From the NCBI GenBank assembly GCA_002284615.2, contig MU069757.1, positions 66,164 through 81,574 on the forward strand: a stretch of DNA of 15,411 nt, read 5' to 3'. This DNA is from Dunaliella salina (Eukaryota; Chlorophyta; Chlorophyceae; Chlamydomonadales; Dunaliellaceae). The first letter of the stretch is position 1. Each line of letters starts with the position of its first letter. Shown here in pieces: positions 1 through 7,760 of this stretch. Made by a program: the position numbers and the translations under genes. The notes beneath the pieces were generated by a model. The model saw only the letters and a program-made list of their open reading frames with translations, did not search any database and had not been told where the DNA came from.

Positions 1-30
<30 letters not shown>
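1..30. repeat. (CA)n microsatellite
   Basis: Fifteen CA units run from the first base of the window; the array probably continues to the left of it. Confidence 0.97.
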
Positions 31-36
<6 letters not shown>

Positions 37-396
37 GCATCTGTGCACCTGCCCAGTACATTGCTTGCAAACACCTGTAGCCGCGCAAGCAGCATTGAGG
101 AGGGTGCCTCATAGCCATGAGAAGTGGTAGCCAGTGCGAGCGCTCAGGCTCAAATGTCTGGAATGATTGCTAGGATTTAAAGAAAAGGCTCTACAAATAC
201 AATCACGAAGTTCCTGCAAGCATTCAGCAGCCATTTCAGCCCTGAGGGCTCAAATGTCTGGAAGGATTGCCAGGCTCTAGCTCAGCTTCATCCTGTCAGC
301 ACATTGTCATTATTTACAAAATCAGTGCATGTCTACCACCTTTCTGACGCTGCTTCTATTTTTGCACTGTCCATGACGTTCGCTTCTGTCGCATAG
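31..396. other. Non-coding stretch upstream of the LRR exon
   Basis: No exon is recognised here. It ends in a plausible splice acceptor (pyrimidine-rich, then GCATAG at 391-396), so at least its right part is probably intron of the LRR gene. A 28-bp direct repeat lies at 147-174 and 247-274, exactly 100 bp apart with two mismatches. It contains CTCAAATGTCTGGAA. Confidence 0.5.
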
Positions 397-510
397 GATG
401 TGAGCTCGAGCAGGGGCGCTGTCACTGATGTTGGATTGGAGGCAATCGCTCAAGCCTGCCACCAGTCTTTGAGAACCCTGGACCTTGCTGGATCAGCCAT
501 AACATCATCA
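397..510 (+). CDS. Internal exon of a leucine-rich-repeat (F-box/AMN1-type) protein
   Basis: This exon encodes 38 residues in phase 0. The core reads VTDVGLEAIAQACHQ then SLRTLDLAGSAIT, which fits the cysteine-containing LRR consensus (ItDxGLxxIaxxCxxLxxLdLxgc) of F-box/LRR and AMN1-like proteins. An acceptor, GCATAG, lies directly before it and a consensus donor, GTAAGT, directly after it at 511. In frame, the TAG at 394-396 is part of the acceptor, so the exon cannot extend further left. Spliced to 1234-1326 it gives two adjacent repeats of exactly 26 residues. The 5' part of the gene was not found and probably lies left of the window. In this family the LRRs usually bind substrates of SCF ubiquitin ligases; no F-box is visible here, so that role is inference. 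Confidence 0.75.
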
Positions 511-1233
511 GTAAGTAAATCTTGCTGCGTAAGATAAAGAAGGGCTCACCTTGCGCCCCCTTTACGCCTGTGAAGTTGGTGCGCTTGAATGTTGCTTTGA
601 CATGGATCAGGAAGCTTGTAAAGCCAGATAAAAGCGCATGCCTAAGGGCAAAGGAGTGGTCTACAGGCACCTTTAAAAAAGAGAAGATGGATCCGAATTC
701 CCTGGTTGTTGCTGCACCTATTGGGTGTGTGCGCGCGCGCTTGTGTATGCGTTGAGGGGAGAGGGGGGCGCGATATATCAGCTTGCAAGCAATCTTGTTG
801 CTGTTGCATACGGAAAACCTTTGTCACTGTTGGCAACATATCTTTAACATATTGCTGACATGATGCGGCAATGATGTGCTGTAGGAAAGAAGCATGCCTT
901 GTTTTCCCTATTCTTTCCTTTTGGAACCGCAGCAGTCTTGCTGAACGCTTCTTGCCATGAAGCACTGCTTGGAAAGCAAGTCAAATGCACCACTACTGTG
1001 GCCTGGGGGTGTAGGGAGCATCTTTTGCCTTGATTGCCAATCCTTTTTTTCGCCTTCTGGGCTTCAAAAGGCAGTCCGAGGTGTATAAGAGGAACATATT
1101 TGGGTTCATGTCTCCTGTTCCCTGCAACCGGACATACGAGTTAGGCTCTGCCTCAAATTGTTGACTCCCTGGCTCAACTGTTTCTCTTGACCTCTTCCTT
1201 GGAATTGTAACGCTGCATCCATGGCCACTGCAG
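511..1233 (+). other. Intron of the LRR gene (GT-AG, 723 bp, phase 0)
   Basis: The intron starts GTAAGT and ends CACTGCAG. Joining its two flanks keeps the reading frame and the 26-residue repeat spacing, which is the main argument for it. An alternating purine/pyrimidine tract lies at 724-750. Confidence 0.7.
724..750. repeat. Alternating TG/CG tract
   Basis: A short GTGTGTGCGCGCGCGC tract lies inside the intron. Alternating purine-pyrimidine DNA of this kind can adopt the Z form; nothing indicates a function here. Confidence 0.6.
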
Positions 1234-1326
1234 GGCTTGCGCACTGTCGTCCAGTGCTGTTCCCTCCTTGAGGCCATTGATCTTGGAAGCTGCCGTGGCT
1301 TGGAACGGGGCCTCAGGGGAAATTCA
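1234..1326 (+). CDS. Second LRR exon of the same gene
   Basis: The exon opens after the acceptor CACTGCAG in phase 0 and reads GLRTVVQCCSLLEAIDLGSC followed by RGL. Together with the last residues of the preceding exon (ITSS) this completes a second 26-residue repeat with the expected Cys, Leu and Ile positions (C-x-LLEAIDLGSCRGL). A candidate donor, GTGAGC, at 1327 would end the exon in phase 0. If it is not used, the frame runs on for 13 codons to a TGA at 1366-1368, which could equally be the true C-terminus. The LRR identity is well supported; the 3' boundary is not. Confidence 0.68.
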
Positions 1327-1474
1327 GTGAGCAAGCTGAGGCAAAGCTTTGGGCTACGTCCCTCATGATTGGAAGAGATGCGCAGGCACACAGGTACATG
1401 CGCACGGGTGCAATTGAAGAGTTTAAGCGTCATCTTCAAGGGTTTAAACATCATTGAGGGATTTAAATTCTCAG

Positions 1475-1639
1475 GGATTTGGAGGTTTGGAAGCCTCCAA
1501 CAGATCCCTCGTGCTCTTGCCGGATGCCAAAGCAGGCATACATATTCTACCGCTCTTGATGGGCTATCCTTTGTCGTCAACTTTGCTGCAGCAGGTGCCA
1601 CGCACGTTTCTTCATTTCCTTGCCTCTGTGGGCGTGTAA
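1475..1639 (+). CDS. Possible terminal exon of the LRR gene
   Basis: If the donor at 1327 is used, the best following acceptor is TTCTCAG at 1468-1474, which opens a phase-0 frame of 54 codons ending in TAA at 1637-1639 (stretches include GFGGLEASNRSLVLLPDAKA and LLQQVPRTFLHFLASVGV). The sequence is leucine-rich but lacks clear LRR spacing. Other frames across this stretch are also open, so the call is weak. The alternative is a gene end at 1366-1368. Confidence 0.25.
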   Translation, partial: GFGGLEASNRSLVLLPDAKAGIHILPLLMGYPLSSTLLQQVPRTFLHFLASVGV

Positions 1640-2160
1640 CCCCTTTGTTTGTTGACGCATCGCCTAGTCCGCATTTTGAAGAAAGGCATAACAAGATGAG
1701 GCAGAGAGATTCTGTGGTATGTGAAACCCTGGAGGTTGTCCTGAAACTGCAAATGTGGGACCGCAGTGGAAAGAATGTGGCATCCTGCTGTGGTTGACAC
1801 AGATTTGAATATCACCCGCAGCAGGCAGATGGCAGTGCAGCTGCTTCCTTGATGCATACAGCGAAATGGCATGCATGATTTTTTTTCCACGTTTGGGAAC
1901 TTCAAATGAATGATTATCATTCCCCATGTCTGCAAGTAATCTTTGCGCTGACTCTTTGAATTGAGCTGATTAGTATCCTCATAGCACACAGCTTTGCTTG
2001 CCCAGCGTAGGAGATCACAAGTTCACTATTTATGGTACATGGGTGTGGAAGTGATCTCACAGTTATAACTGCCATAGATAATGGGCACCACAGGGCATCA
2101 ACCTGTGTGCGATTTCAAAACGCCAAAATTCTGCACAGGACTCTTCAGTCAAGATAAAAC
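1640..2160. other. Intergenic stretch, nothing recognised
   Basis: No exon, RNA gene or repeat copy was recognised between the LRR gene and the inverted-repeat element. Open frames on both strands resemble no known protein. Confidence 0.5.
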
Positions 2161-2231
2161 AAGTATGTTAGATAGGGATTGGCATATAGCGCTATACGGG
2201 CCAAACCTAGAGCGCTATATGGCGATATAGC

Positions 2232-2820
2232 CAGTGCTGTGCCCTGACGCCTGGCGGCGTCAGACGTAATTAACGGAGTGTAACGTAATTTACGATTTTT
2301 ACCGTCAAAAGCTAAATCTTAACCGTAACTGACGGTGATTTTTATTTTTGACGTTGACGATTGGGCATACCTTCTTTTATGGTAGAAAATCATCAGAAAT
2401 TACATAAATTGTAGATGATGCCTGCAAATATGCACAGTTCTGCAGATACCTGTGTCCCTTCACCCATGAGCTTGTGGATTTCCTACCTCCTTTCCCTTTG
2501 GAACCCCCCTGCAGGCCCTTGGGTGGTGGGGGTGCAAGCAGCTGCTGTGGCTTTGCCAGGCTTTTCCCACCCAGAGCCACTCTGGCTCTCTTGTTCGTGT
2601 TCTTGCTAATCCCATGCCCAAGGTCCGAACTGGAGATGCCAATGAGTTCACACTGTGGATCACTTAAGTTCCTGACGGTGTGAGTCTTCACACCGTTACT
2701 GACGATTTCACACCGTCAGGAAAAGGCCCACCGTAAATTACGGTAATCTGACGTTGACGTCAAAAATACACCGTTAATTACGGTGTCAAATTTATTTTAC
2801 GGCGTCAAGGCACAGCACTG
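2232..2820. mobile_element. Inner non-autonomous DNA transposon, hAT-like
   Basis: The element starts CAGTGCTGTGCCCTGACGCC, and its right end is the reverse complement with one mismatch (GGCGTCAAGGCACAGCACTG). The flanking octamers are GATATAGC (2224-2231) and GATATGGA (2821-2828), six of eight identical, consistent with a decayed 8-bp target-site duplication. Termini beginning CAGTG with 8-bp duplications suit the hAT superfamily, but no transposase is encoded, so that placement is inferred. The interior is dense in ACGGT/ACCGT and TTGACGT motifs in both orientations, including TAATTAACGG and its complement near opposite ends. The centre (about 2390-2670) is unrelated filler. Confidence 0.6.
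2671..2720. repeat. Perfect 13-bp inverted repeat inside the hAT-like element
   Basis: CCTGACGGTGTGA at 2671-2683 and TCACACCGTCAGG at 2708-2720 form a perfect hairpin with a 24-base loop, which itself contains CACACCGTTACTGACG. Confidence 0.85.
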
Positions 2821-2926
2821 GATATGGAGCTATATTAAAAATAGCGTTATATCCCAAAAGTATCAAGCGTGATGTAACGCTGTATAGTGCTGTGCGCTAT
2901 ATGCCAGCGCCAATCCCTAACATTAG

Positions 2927-3125
2927 AATGTGCAAGAGTTTTGCGATGCACAGGTACAGGTCTACAGAAAGAACCTGTGATGCACAGGTACCGTAAACAC
3001 AAGGATAGGATAAGGTAACATAGTTGTACCTGCCAACGAAGGCAGCTTACTAAGCTAGTTGCTGAAAACAAAAAGGATTCACTTGCCTTATATATACCCA
3101 CTCCTAGAGGGCCATCACATGGAAA
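2927..3125. other. Spacer with a short palindromic repeat
   Basis: GATGCACAGGTAC occurs at 2945-2957 and 2979-2991. The second copy lies in the small hairpin ACCTGTG-ATG-CACAGGT. Nothing else is recognised. Confidence 0.5.
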
Positions 3126-3447
3126 GCGCGTTCCACATTCTCCGAATTGCCAATGACTTACAAAATTTGTGATCATTGTCCTCACAACATTCCTAGCAGA
3201 ATGATTTTGGAAATGATTAGCAAAGGCTCTCATGTGTCAAATCTTGTGTACTTGGATGGAGGCGGCGCGTATCAGTTGGCCCAGCATGACCTGCATATCC
3301 CTGAGCATGCATAAGTGTATTACCACCCTCACTCAAGTCAGACACTTTTCTCGCCGCCCTGATGCAATCTTGGTCATTCCTCGTCCCTTTATCCCAAATA
3401 GGCCGCCCTCATATTCACGCCCAAGGTCGGCGCAGTGTGGGGGATAG
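3126..3447 (+). pseudogene. LINE-A C-terminal fragment (PD-(D/E)XK-like region), frameshifted
   Basis: Two overlapping frames give one protein of the LINE-A family. The first, 3126-3308, includes KICDHCPHN, ILEMISKGSH and LAQHDLHIPEH. A one-base shift then leads to ITTLTQVRHFSRRPDAILV and IPRPFIPNRPPS before a stop at 3445-3447. The same order of blocks (HNIASRILLKGISKG, DLQIPEH, SSQPDALLVVP) is found in the minus-strand copy at 13020-14010, which identifies the family. RRPDAILV would supply the PD motif of a restriction-like endonuclease; the ExK half is missing here. The fragment is dead, with neither the reverse transcriptase nor the 3' end present. Confidence 0.62.
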
Positions 3448-3452
3448 CATAG

Positions 3453-3552
3453 GTTGAGAAGCAGCACTGCTCTGAACAGGCCTTACCCGCCTTACATGTA
3501 TGGCATTGGATTGGAGTCAAACACTTGGAAATGTAAGGCCCTGTTGCTCAAC
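3453..3552. repeat. Imperfect inverted repeat
   Basis: AACAGGCCTTAC (3475-3486) pairs with GTAAGGCCCTGTT (3533-3545), and outside them GTTGAG (3453-3458) pairs with CTCAAC (3547-3552). A 14-base insertion separates the arm segments on the left side. It could be a tiny foldback or a chance hairpin. Confidence 0.5.
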
Positions 3553-3771
3553 TGAAGCCTTAACTCATCATAATCCTGGTGCCTTGGAACCGAGTGCTGC
3601 AAGAAATCAACCAGATCCACGAACACTCCTCCTTTTCTTCTGGTGAGGGAGATTCACGGTATTTGTGCGAAAAAGAGATATTTATCATTGTGCCTCACCA
3701 AAACGTCACGTATGTCACGGAGGCAGTTGCGGAGTTGCCCGATCGATTTTAACCGATCGTTTCAAGGGAAT
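3553..3771. other. Spacer, nothing recognised
   Basis: No gene or repeat is recognised. GATCGATTTTAACCGATCG at 3741-3759 has CGATCG at both ends. Confidence 0.4.
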
Positions 3772-3866
3772 GTCTACGCTGGGCATAGCCAGCGTGAATT
3801 AAGGAAAGTCCCAACAGTCAGTGCTGAAACTGAGAGTGACTCCCACAAGTTCAGAGCAGCAGAGGC
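3772..3866. repeat. Dispersed repeat R1, copy 1
   Basis: It shares GTCTACGCTGG, then a GCGTGAA block and CCCAACAGTCAG, in order and with similar spacing, with 10186-10275. The family is unknown, and the copy abuts the LINE tail that follows. Confidence 0.55.
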
Positions 3867-3868
3867 AA

Positions 3869-3968
3869 GGTAAGCTAAGCTAAGGTTACATCACTACATC
3901 CGCCTACAAGGGCAGCTGAGCGGTACACAGAGCCCTGTAACCAGACCGGTCTCAAAGAGAAAGCAGTG
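3869..3968 (-). mobile_element. LINE-C 3' end (3' UTR and tail), minus strand
   Basis: This is closely similar to 6654-6760, sharing CCGCCTACAAGGGCAGCTGA, GCGG and CCTGTAACCAGA. That second copy is joined to a LINE coding end on the minus strand, so this is the 3' UTR of the same family. Read on the minus strand it ends GATGTAACC followed by CTTAG repeats, a short tandem tail (GGTAAGCTAAGCTAAGG on the + strand). No coding part remains, so it is a severely 5'-truncated insertion. A target-site duplication was not found. Confidence 0.65.
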
Positions 3969-3969
3969 C

Positions 3970-4720
3970 TCAAACTCGTGTTCAAATGTCAACTGAATGG
4001 AAAAAAGGCTTGAGCTGAGTTTGGAAGTGTCAATAGCTGGAAGAGACATGCGCAGTCACTCTGCATTAAATAAACATGTGAAATTAAGCACAAAAGTTTC
4101 ACCATGTTGAAGTGTCAGGTTCCAGGATATATCACCTAAATACAATACAAACATATAACTTGAATTAAACTTATAGGGTTTTGGCTCTCTGTTAATATAA
4201 TCTAATACCCTTTCGGTCCATGTCAAATTACTCCAGAATGCATCTATTGGCACAGATACTCTCATGACACAACACGATGCTCAGAATTGAGAGGACAGCA
4301 CGATGCTGAACATGATCCAAAAGGCCATGACAGACATGTTCATGACGTGCTTCATGCACAGCAGAGGAAAGAACAATAGAGTCTACTCCAGCAAGGCCTC
4401 CACCTAGGAAATCCTTGAAAGTGCTGTCAAGGGGCCCTGTCCAGCAAGCTCGAGGCCCACCCCTTGGCAGAAAGCCATCCACTATCTCAGCAAGCCCCCC
4501 CCCCCCCCNCTTGCTCAGGGGCCAACCGTAGCCAGGAGGTAAGCATGCAGTTGTGCAGAACCGAGTTGAGAAAGATCACTCCTCCTCTGAGGACCATCTC
4601 CATCACGCCGTCTTCCGGGATGACTCCTGGCCAGCTTTTCCCCTCGTGGCTAACATGGACGCAGTAGCCATTCCCTGGGCCAACGTCTACTGCCCTCTTT
4701 GAGCTAGTACGACTCCCCTT
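3970..4720. other. Long stretch without a recognised gene; contains a poly-C run and an N
   Basis: A run of 14 C (4495-4508) is followed by an ambiguous base at 4509, so the local sequence is uncertain. Open frames exist on the minus strand (4228-4482) and on the plus strand (4535-4702, with HHAVFRDDSWPAFPLVANMD near its end), but neither resembles a family I know. ACACGATGCT/GCACGATGCT is repeated at 4271-4302. Confidence 0.4.
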
Positions 4721-4789
4721 CCTTCATTGATGCAGGGAGATTTCCCCTTGCATGTTCAGTTTCTTCTTTTTCCCTTTCGAACGACGTAT

Positions 4790-4835
4790 CTTGTCCTTGT
4801 GCTTAATTGATGTTGGGCGACTTTTCTCTGCCTGC
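4790..4835 (+). mobile_element. Probable LINE-A 3' UTR remnant
   Basis: GCTTAATTGATGTTGGGCGA then CTTTTCTCTGCCT matches the end of the LINE-A 3' UTR at 15060-15100, read on the minus strand as CTTAATTGATGTAGGGAGG then GTTTCTCTGCCT. Only about 40 bases are shared, so this is a weak but specific match. Confidence 0.35.
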
Positions 4836-5369
4836 ATGCTTGTGTGTGTGCAACAAATGCAATTGGCACACAGCACAAAATGAAGAGCATGCAGCCTTTC
4901 TCGGGATGTGACAAGTTTGCGCCCTCAGTTCAGTTCCGGCATCTATGTACTTATATACCCCCCAGAAGTGCAACATGTGTTAGAGACTTCATGAACTAAG
5001 CTGATATCTTGGGATTAGTCAATTTCGTGGCCTGTCACATGGTGACAGAGCTTGAACATTTTGCTTTCAGATTGGACTGGGCTGATTATGGGCACAATTT
5101 TGCTTCAGCTAAGCTGCCTCCGCAGGCAGGTAGTGCGATGTAACGCTTTCCTTTCCATGTGGGGAGTGACTAACTGATGGAAGCTTATTGTGCAAGCTGA
5201 ACATGCTATGCTGCATGCAAGAGGGTTGTGACTCTGTTATTTTGTTGACAACCTGATGGCTTCTGTGCTAGGAATGTTTGGGCAAGGGTGCTCCATGAGG
5301 CTAAGCCTGAAGCAACATAGGCTGTTGTACTCGTTTTGACATTCTGACACAGCCTCTTGCTGTGACGTT
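4836..5369. other. Spacer, nothing recognised
   Basis: No open frame of note, RNA gene or copy of the repeats seen elsewhere in the window was found. The stretch ends at the left target-site duplication of the LINE at 5381. Confidence 0.5.
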
Positions 5370-5380
5370 CCTTGTGCCCT
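5370..5380. repeat. Target-site duplication (left) of the LINE at 5381-7646
   Basis: CCTTGTGCCCT here matches 7647-7657 perfectly. Confidence 0.7.
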
Positions 5381-6285
5381 TAGCTTACTCCCTTACATAA
5401 AAAGGGATCTTTGCTAGACCCTGCAAATTACCGCATGCTTGCTGTGAGCGACATCATGTACAGGATCAACGCAAATGTGCTTCAGGATGTCGTTACAATT
5501 TGGCGCAGAGAGAACAACAAAATTCCAGGTACACAATATGGTTTGTATCCAGGCTGTAACACCCTGCAGCCAATATTTATATTGCGGCATCTGCAGCATG
5601 CGGCAAAGAGTAAGCGCCCTCATTCCTCACTGAGGTTGTATGCAGCCTTCATTGATTTCAAGCAAGCTTATGATACAATACCCAGGGATGCTCTTTGGAC
5701 TCATCTTCAAAGCATCCGCATGCCATCTTGCTTGCTGGCTATCCTGAAAAACATTTATGACAATGGTTATTTATTGGTGGATGGGTGTTAGCGAGCACAT
5801 GTGCATCCTAGTTTAGGGGTTAAGCAAGGCCGTCCATAGTCTCCTCTGCTATTTTCCTCATGTATCAATGATTTTGGCTGCCTGGCAGAGAGTGTTAGCG
5901 GTGCAGTTACTGGTGCTGGGGATTATCATGTAACTCATATGTTGTATGCGGATGACCTTTGCCTCACTGCCAACCATCCCACTGAGATTCAGCGCACGTT
6001 GGATAGGTTGCATGGGTACGCGCAAAGGAAAGGATTAATTATCAACGTATCGGAGTCTGAGTTTGTGTCCTTTAATTCAAAAAGGAAATAATGTTCCTAT
6101 TTTCAACCTAGGTGGTGAACAGCTCGTGCATGCTGAGTCACTCAAATATTTGGGTATGCTGTTTATGAAATAAATTAACCCCCTTGCCTCTCCTGAGCAT
6201 ATGTGTGCACCTTTCTTGGCTGGATGTTGCCTGTATAGGCGTGTTGCAGATGAATATAGCTGGCAGATAGGCCTCGTACCATGCT

Positions 6286-6368
6286 TTGGCTGACTAAGCC
6301 AAACTTCCTGGCTGAAGGTTATGTTCCCTTGTAAACCTTGTAAACCTTGTAAACCTTGGCTGACTAAG
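6286..6368 (+). mobile_element. 57-bp micro-LINE insertion with a 13-bp target-site duplication
   Basis: TTGGCTGACTAAG occurs at 6286-6298 and 6356-6368. The 57 bases between (6299-6355) match the extreme 3' end of the host LINE at 7615-7648 (CCAAACTTTCTGGCTGAAGG and TTCCCTTGTAAACC) and end in three units of CTTGTAAAC. Removing one target copy and the insert restores the frame LVPCFGWLTKTYALPASM. This is an extremely truncated copy of LINE-B inserted into LINE-B in the same orientation. Confidence 0.85.
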
Positions 6369-6641
6369 ACATATGCTCTCCCTGCAAGCATGTATGCTAG
6401 TCAAATCCGGGGTACCAGATTTATGAGACCAGGAGATGAGATGACCTGCCCATTGCAGACTGTACACCTCCGTTTACTGAAGCGAATTCTTGGAGTGAAA
6501 ACGACTACACCAAATCGGTCTGTGCTGCGTGAATGTAGGTTTGAACCATTACAATTCTATTGGTTTCGAGATGCTGTCAGATTTCATAATGCCTCCCTTG
6601 CCTGCAACAGCATTACTTTTACGTAGGGTGCTTGGAGCGGA

Positions 6642-6962
6642 TATTGACAGTAGGTAAGGTAAGGTTACATCGCTTTATCCGCCTACAAGGGCAGCTGAGC
6701 GGAGACTTGGAGGCCTGTAACCAGAACAATTTAAGCAAAAAAAGAAAGCATTGCTCAAAAGTCAGGCACAGCATCTCAAGCATGCAGACACAAACTTGGC
6801 TAATTCTAAGACATTAGCTTGGTTCATGAAGTCTCTGAGGCGTACTGGGCAACCGGGAGTTGCACAGCTGAACAAATGATGGAGCTGATTGCGCAAGTCT
6901 GTCAGATCCTGGGAAGGGCACTCCAGAATAATGTGCTCTTCATCGTGCACTATTGACAGTAG
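6642..6962 (-). mobile_element. LINE-C: antisense, 5'-truncated LINE insertion with a 12-bp target-site duplication
   Basis: TATTGACAGTAG at 6642-6653 and again at 6951-6962 flanks a 297-bp insert (6654-6950). On the minus strand the insert begins in a zinc-knuckle region (VHDEEHIILECPSQDL), continues through LRDFMNQANVLELAKFVSAC to a stop at 6762-6764, then has a 3' UTR of about 90 bases and ends in CTTAC pentamers. The 3' UTR matches 3869-3968. Removing the insert restores the host frame as LGADIDSSSSKKCWLSEF. Confidence 0.9.
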
Positions 6963-7646
6963 TAGTTCTAAAAAGTGCTGGTTGTCAGAGTTCATATCTG
7001 CTTTTCAGGGATTGGACAGGCGCAACTACTTGACACAATGCGTGTACTTGGGCCAGCCCGATAGGATGAATGATTTTGAGGTTGATTTACGGAAAAGGCA
7101 TAGGAGCGTGTGGCCAACTGAGGATCAGGCTGAACATGGTGTTCATTTAAACAAGTTAGCCAAGTACCACAATTGGAAAGCACTTCCCTTCCGGCATAAT
7201 TCTGCTCTTGGTAAACCTCTTCACACTCCTAGGTATCAGCATTTGGATTTGTAGGCATATGTAGAGGGACAGTGCTTGCTTCCAATTGCGCGTCCATAAA
7301 CTTCGAGTTCAAACTTCTCATTGGCATGGACATGCACCTCAATGTGATTTGTGTGTTTCAGAACAATGGCAGGATGAAAAGCATGTCATCTTTCTCTGCC
7401 CTTGCAACTTCCTATGTTGTCTTAGAAGAAAGTACGCACTTCTTTCTGCTGCCTTTCCTGCTCACAGAGTAGTGTCAGATGATGCAGGATCTTTCTTTTC
7501 TTCTGATGCTTGCTCTGCATGTAGCTCGTTTTTTTTGTCAACCAAGATACTCAGACTTATCGCTTACCACATATCTCAGCTTATGGATTTCTTTCGCCAC
7601 ACCGAGCAGCCAAACTTTCTGGCTGAAGGTTAGGTTCCCTTGTAAA

Positions 7647-7657
7647 CCTTGTGCCCT
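7647..7657. repeat. Target-site duplication (right) of LINE-B
   Basis: CCTTGTGCCCT, identical to 5370-5380. It may share its first bases with the LINE tail (TAAACCTTG). Confidence 0.65.
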
Positions 7658-7694
7658 CTCTTTAGCTTGTCCTGTAAATGCAACAGTTGGGGGT

Positions 7695-7710
7695 GGTGTT
7701 TAAAAACACC
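7695..7710 (-). terminator. Histone mRNA 3' stem-loop of the H1 gene
   Basis: On the minus strand this reads GGTGTTTTTAAACACC: a six-pair stem (GGUGUU/AACACC) closed by the four-base loop UUUA, 16 bases in all, starting 50 bases after the H1 stop codon. Geometry, the GG...CC stem ends, the U-rich loop, the A-rich 5' flank (CAAAAAC) and the ACCCCCA 3' flank all match the stem-loop that replaces the poly(A) tail of replication-dependent histone mRNAs in animals and in volvocine algae. One stem base departs from the animal consensus (G at stem position 4). It probably directs 3' processing and S-phase stability of the H1 mRNA. Confidence 0.8.
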
Positions 7711-7760
7711 GTTTTTGTTGCTGTGGGTTGCCTGCATGGGCAAGGGAAGTGACGAGCCCA

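Larger units (their letters stand above)
2165..2926. mobile_element. Outer inverted-repeat DNA element with a nested insertion
   Basis: The left end (ATGTTAG then GGGATTGGC, then ATATAGCGCTATA) is mirrored at the right end, whose reverse complement reads ATGTTAGGGATTGGC and then ATATAGCGC. The arms hold several more AT-rich motifs of the type ATATAGC, arranged as imperfect palindromes. There is no transposase frame, so this is a non-autonomous, MITE-like or foldback element. Its arms are split by the element at 2232-2820. Exact termini and a target-site duplication could not be fixed. Confidence 0.55.
5384..7631 (+). pseudogene. LINE-B reverse transcriptase and C-terminal zinc knuckle, decayed
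   Basis: The RNA-directed DNA polymerase motifs come in order: block 1 LHKKGSLLDPANYR (about 5393), motif A AAFIDFKQAYD (about 5644-5676), motif B GVKQGRP (5815-5835) and motif C LYADDL (5942-5959). The thumb region follows (ESLKYLGMLF at about 6139, TYALPASMYASQI at about 6368, LLKRILGVKTTTPNRSVLREC at about 6475), and then a CCHC zinc knuckle (CDLC at 7343-7354, H at 7382, C at 7397). Inactivating changes include stops at 5789-5791, 5836-5838 and 6171-6173 (TAA after LFMK), a frameshift near 6080, another near 7260, and the two inserted elements. The N-terminal endonuclease part is absent because of the 5' truncation. The RT would prime reverse transcription at nicked DNA; this copy cannot be functional. 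Confidence 0.85.
5381..7646 (+). mobile_element. LINE-B: 5'-truncated non-LTR retrotransposon carrying two younger insertions
   Basis: The element begins just inside the reverse transcriptase (LTPLHKKGSLLDPANYR) and ends with GGTTCCCTTGTAAACC. It is bounded by 11-bp duplications at 5370-5380 and 7647-7657. Truncation inside the RT domain fits incomplete target-primed reverse transcription. Once the insertions at 6299-6355 and 6654-6950 and their extra target copies are removed, the frame reads across both junctions. The 3' end lies about 50 bp beyond the H1 stem-loop and is oriented toward that gene's 3' end. Confidence 0.8.

Noticed and set aside
4228..4482. Minus-strand open frame with a His-rich stretch (VHEARHEHVCHGLLDH)
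   Set aside because: No recognisable domain, no splice or start support, and it overlaps an uncertain poly-C/N region.
4535..4702. Open frame with HHAVFRDDSWPAFPLVANMD and PWANVYCPL, possibly a LINE endonuclease piece
   Set aside because: Only a superficial likeness to the NVYxP motif of APE-type endonucleases; no second motif and no homologous copy in the window.
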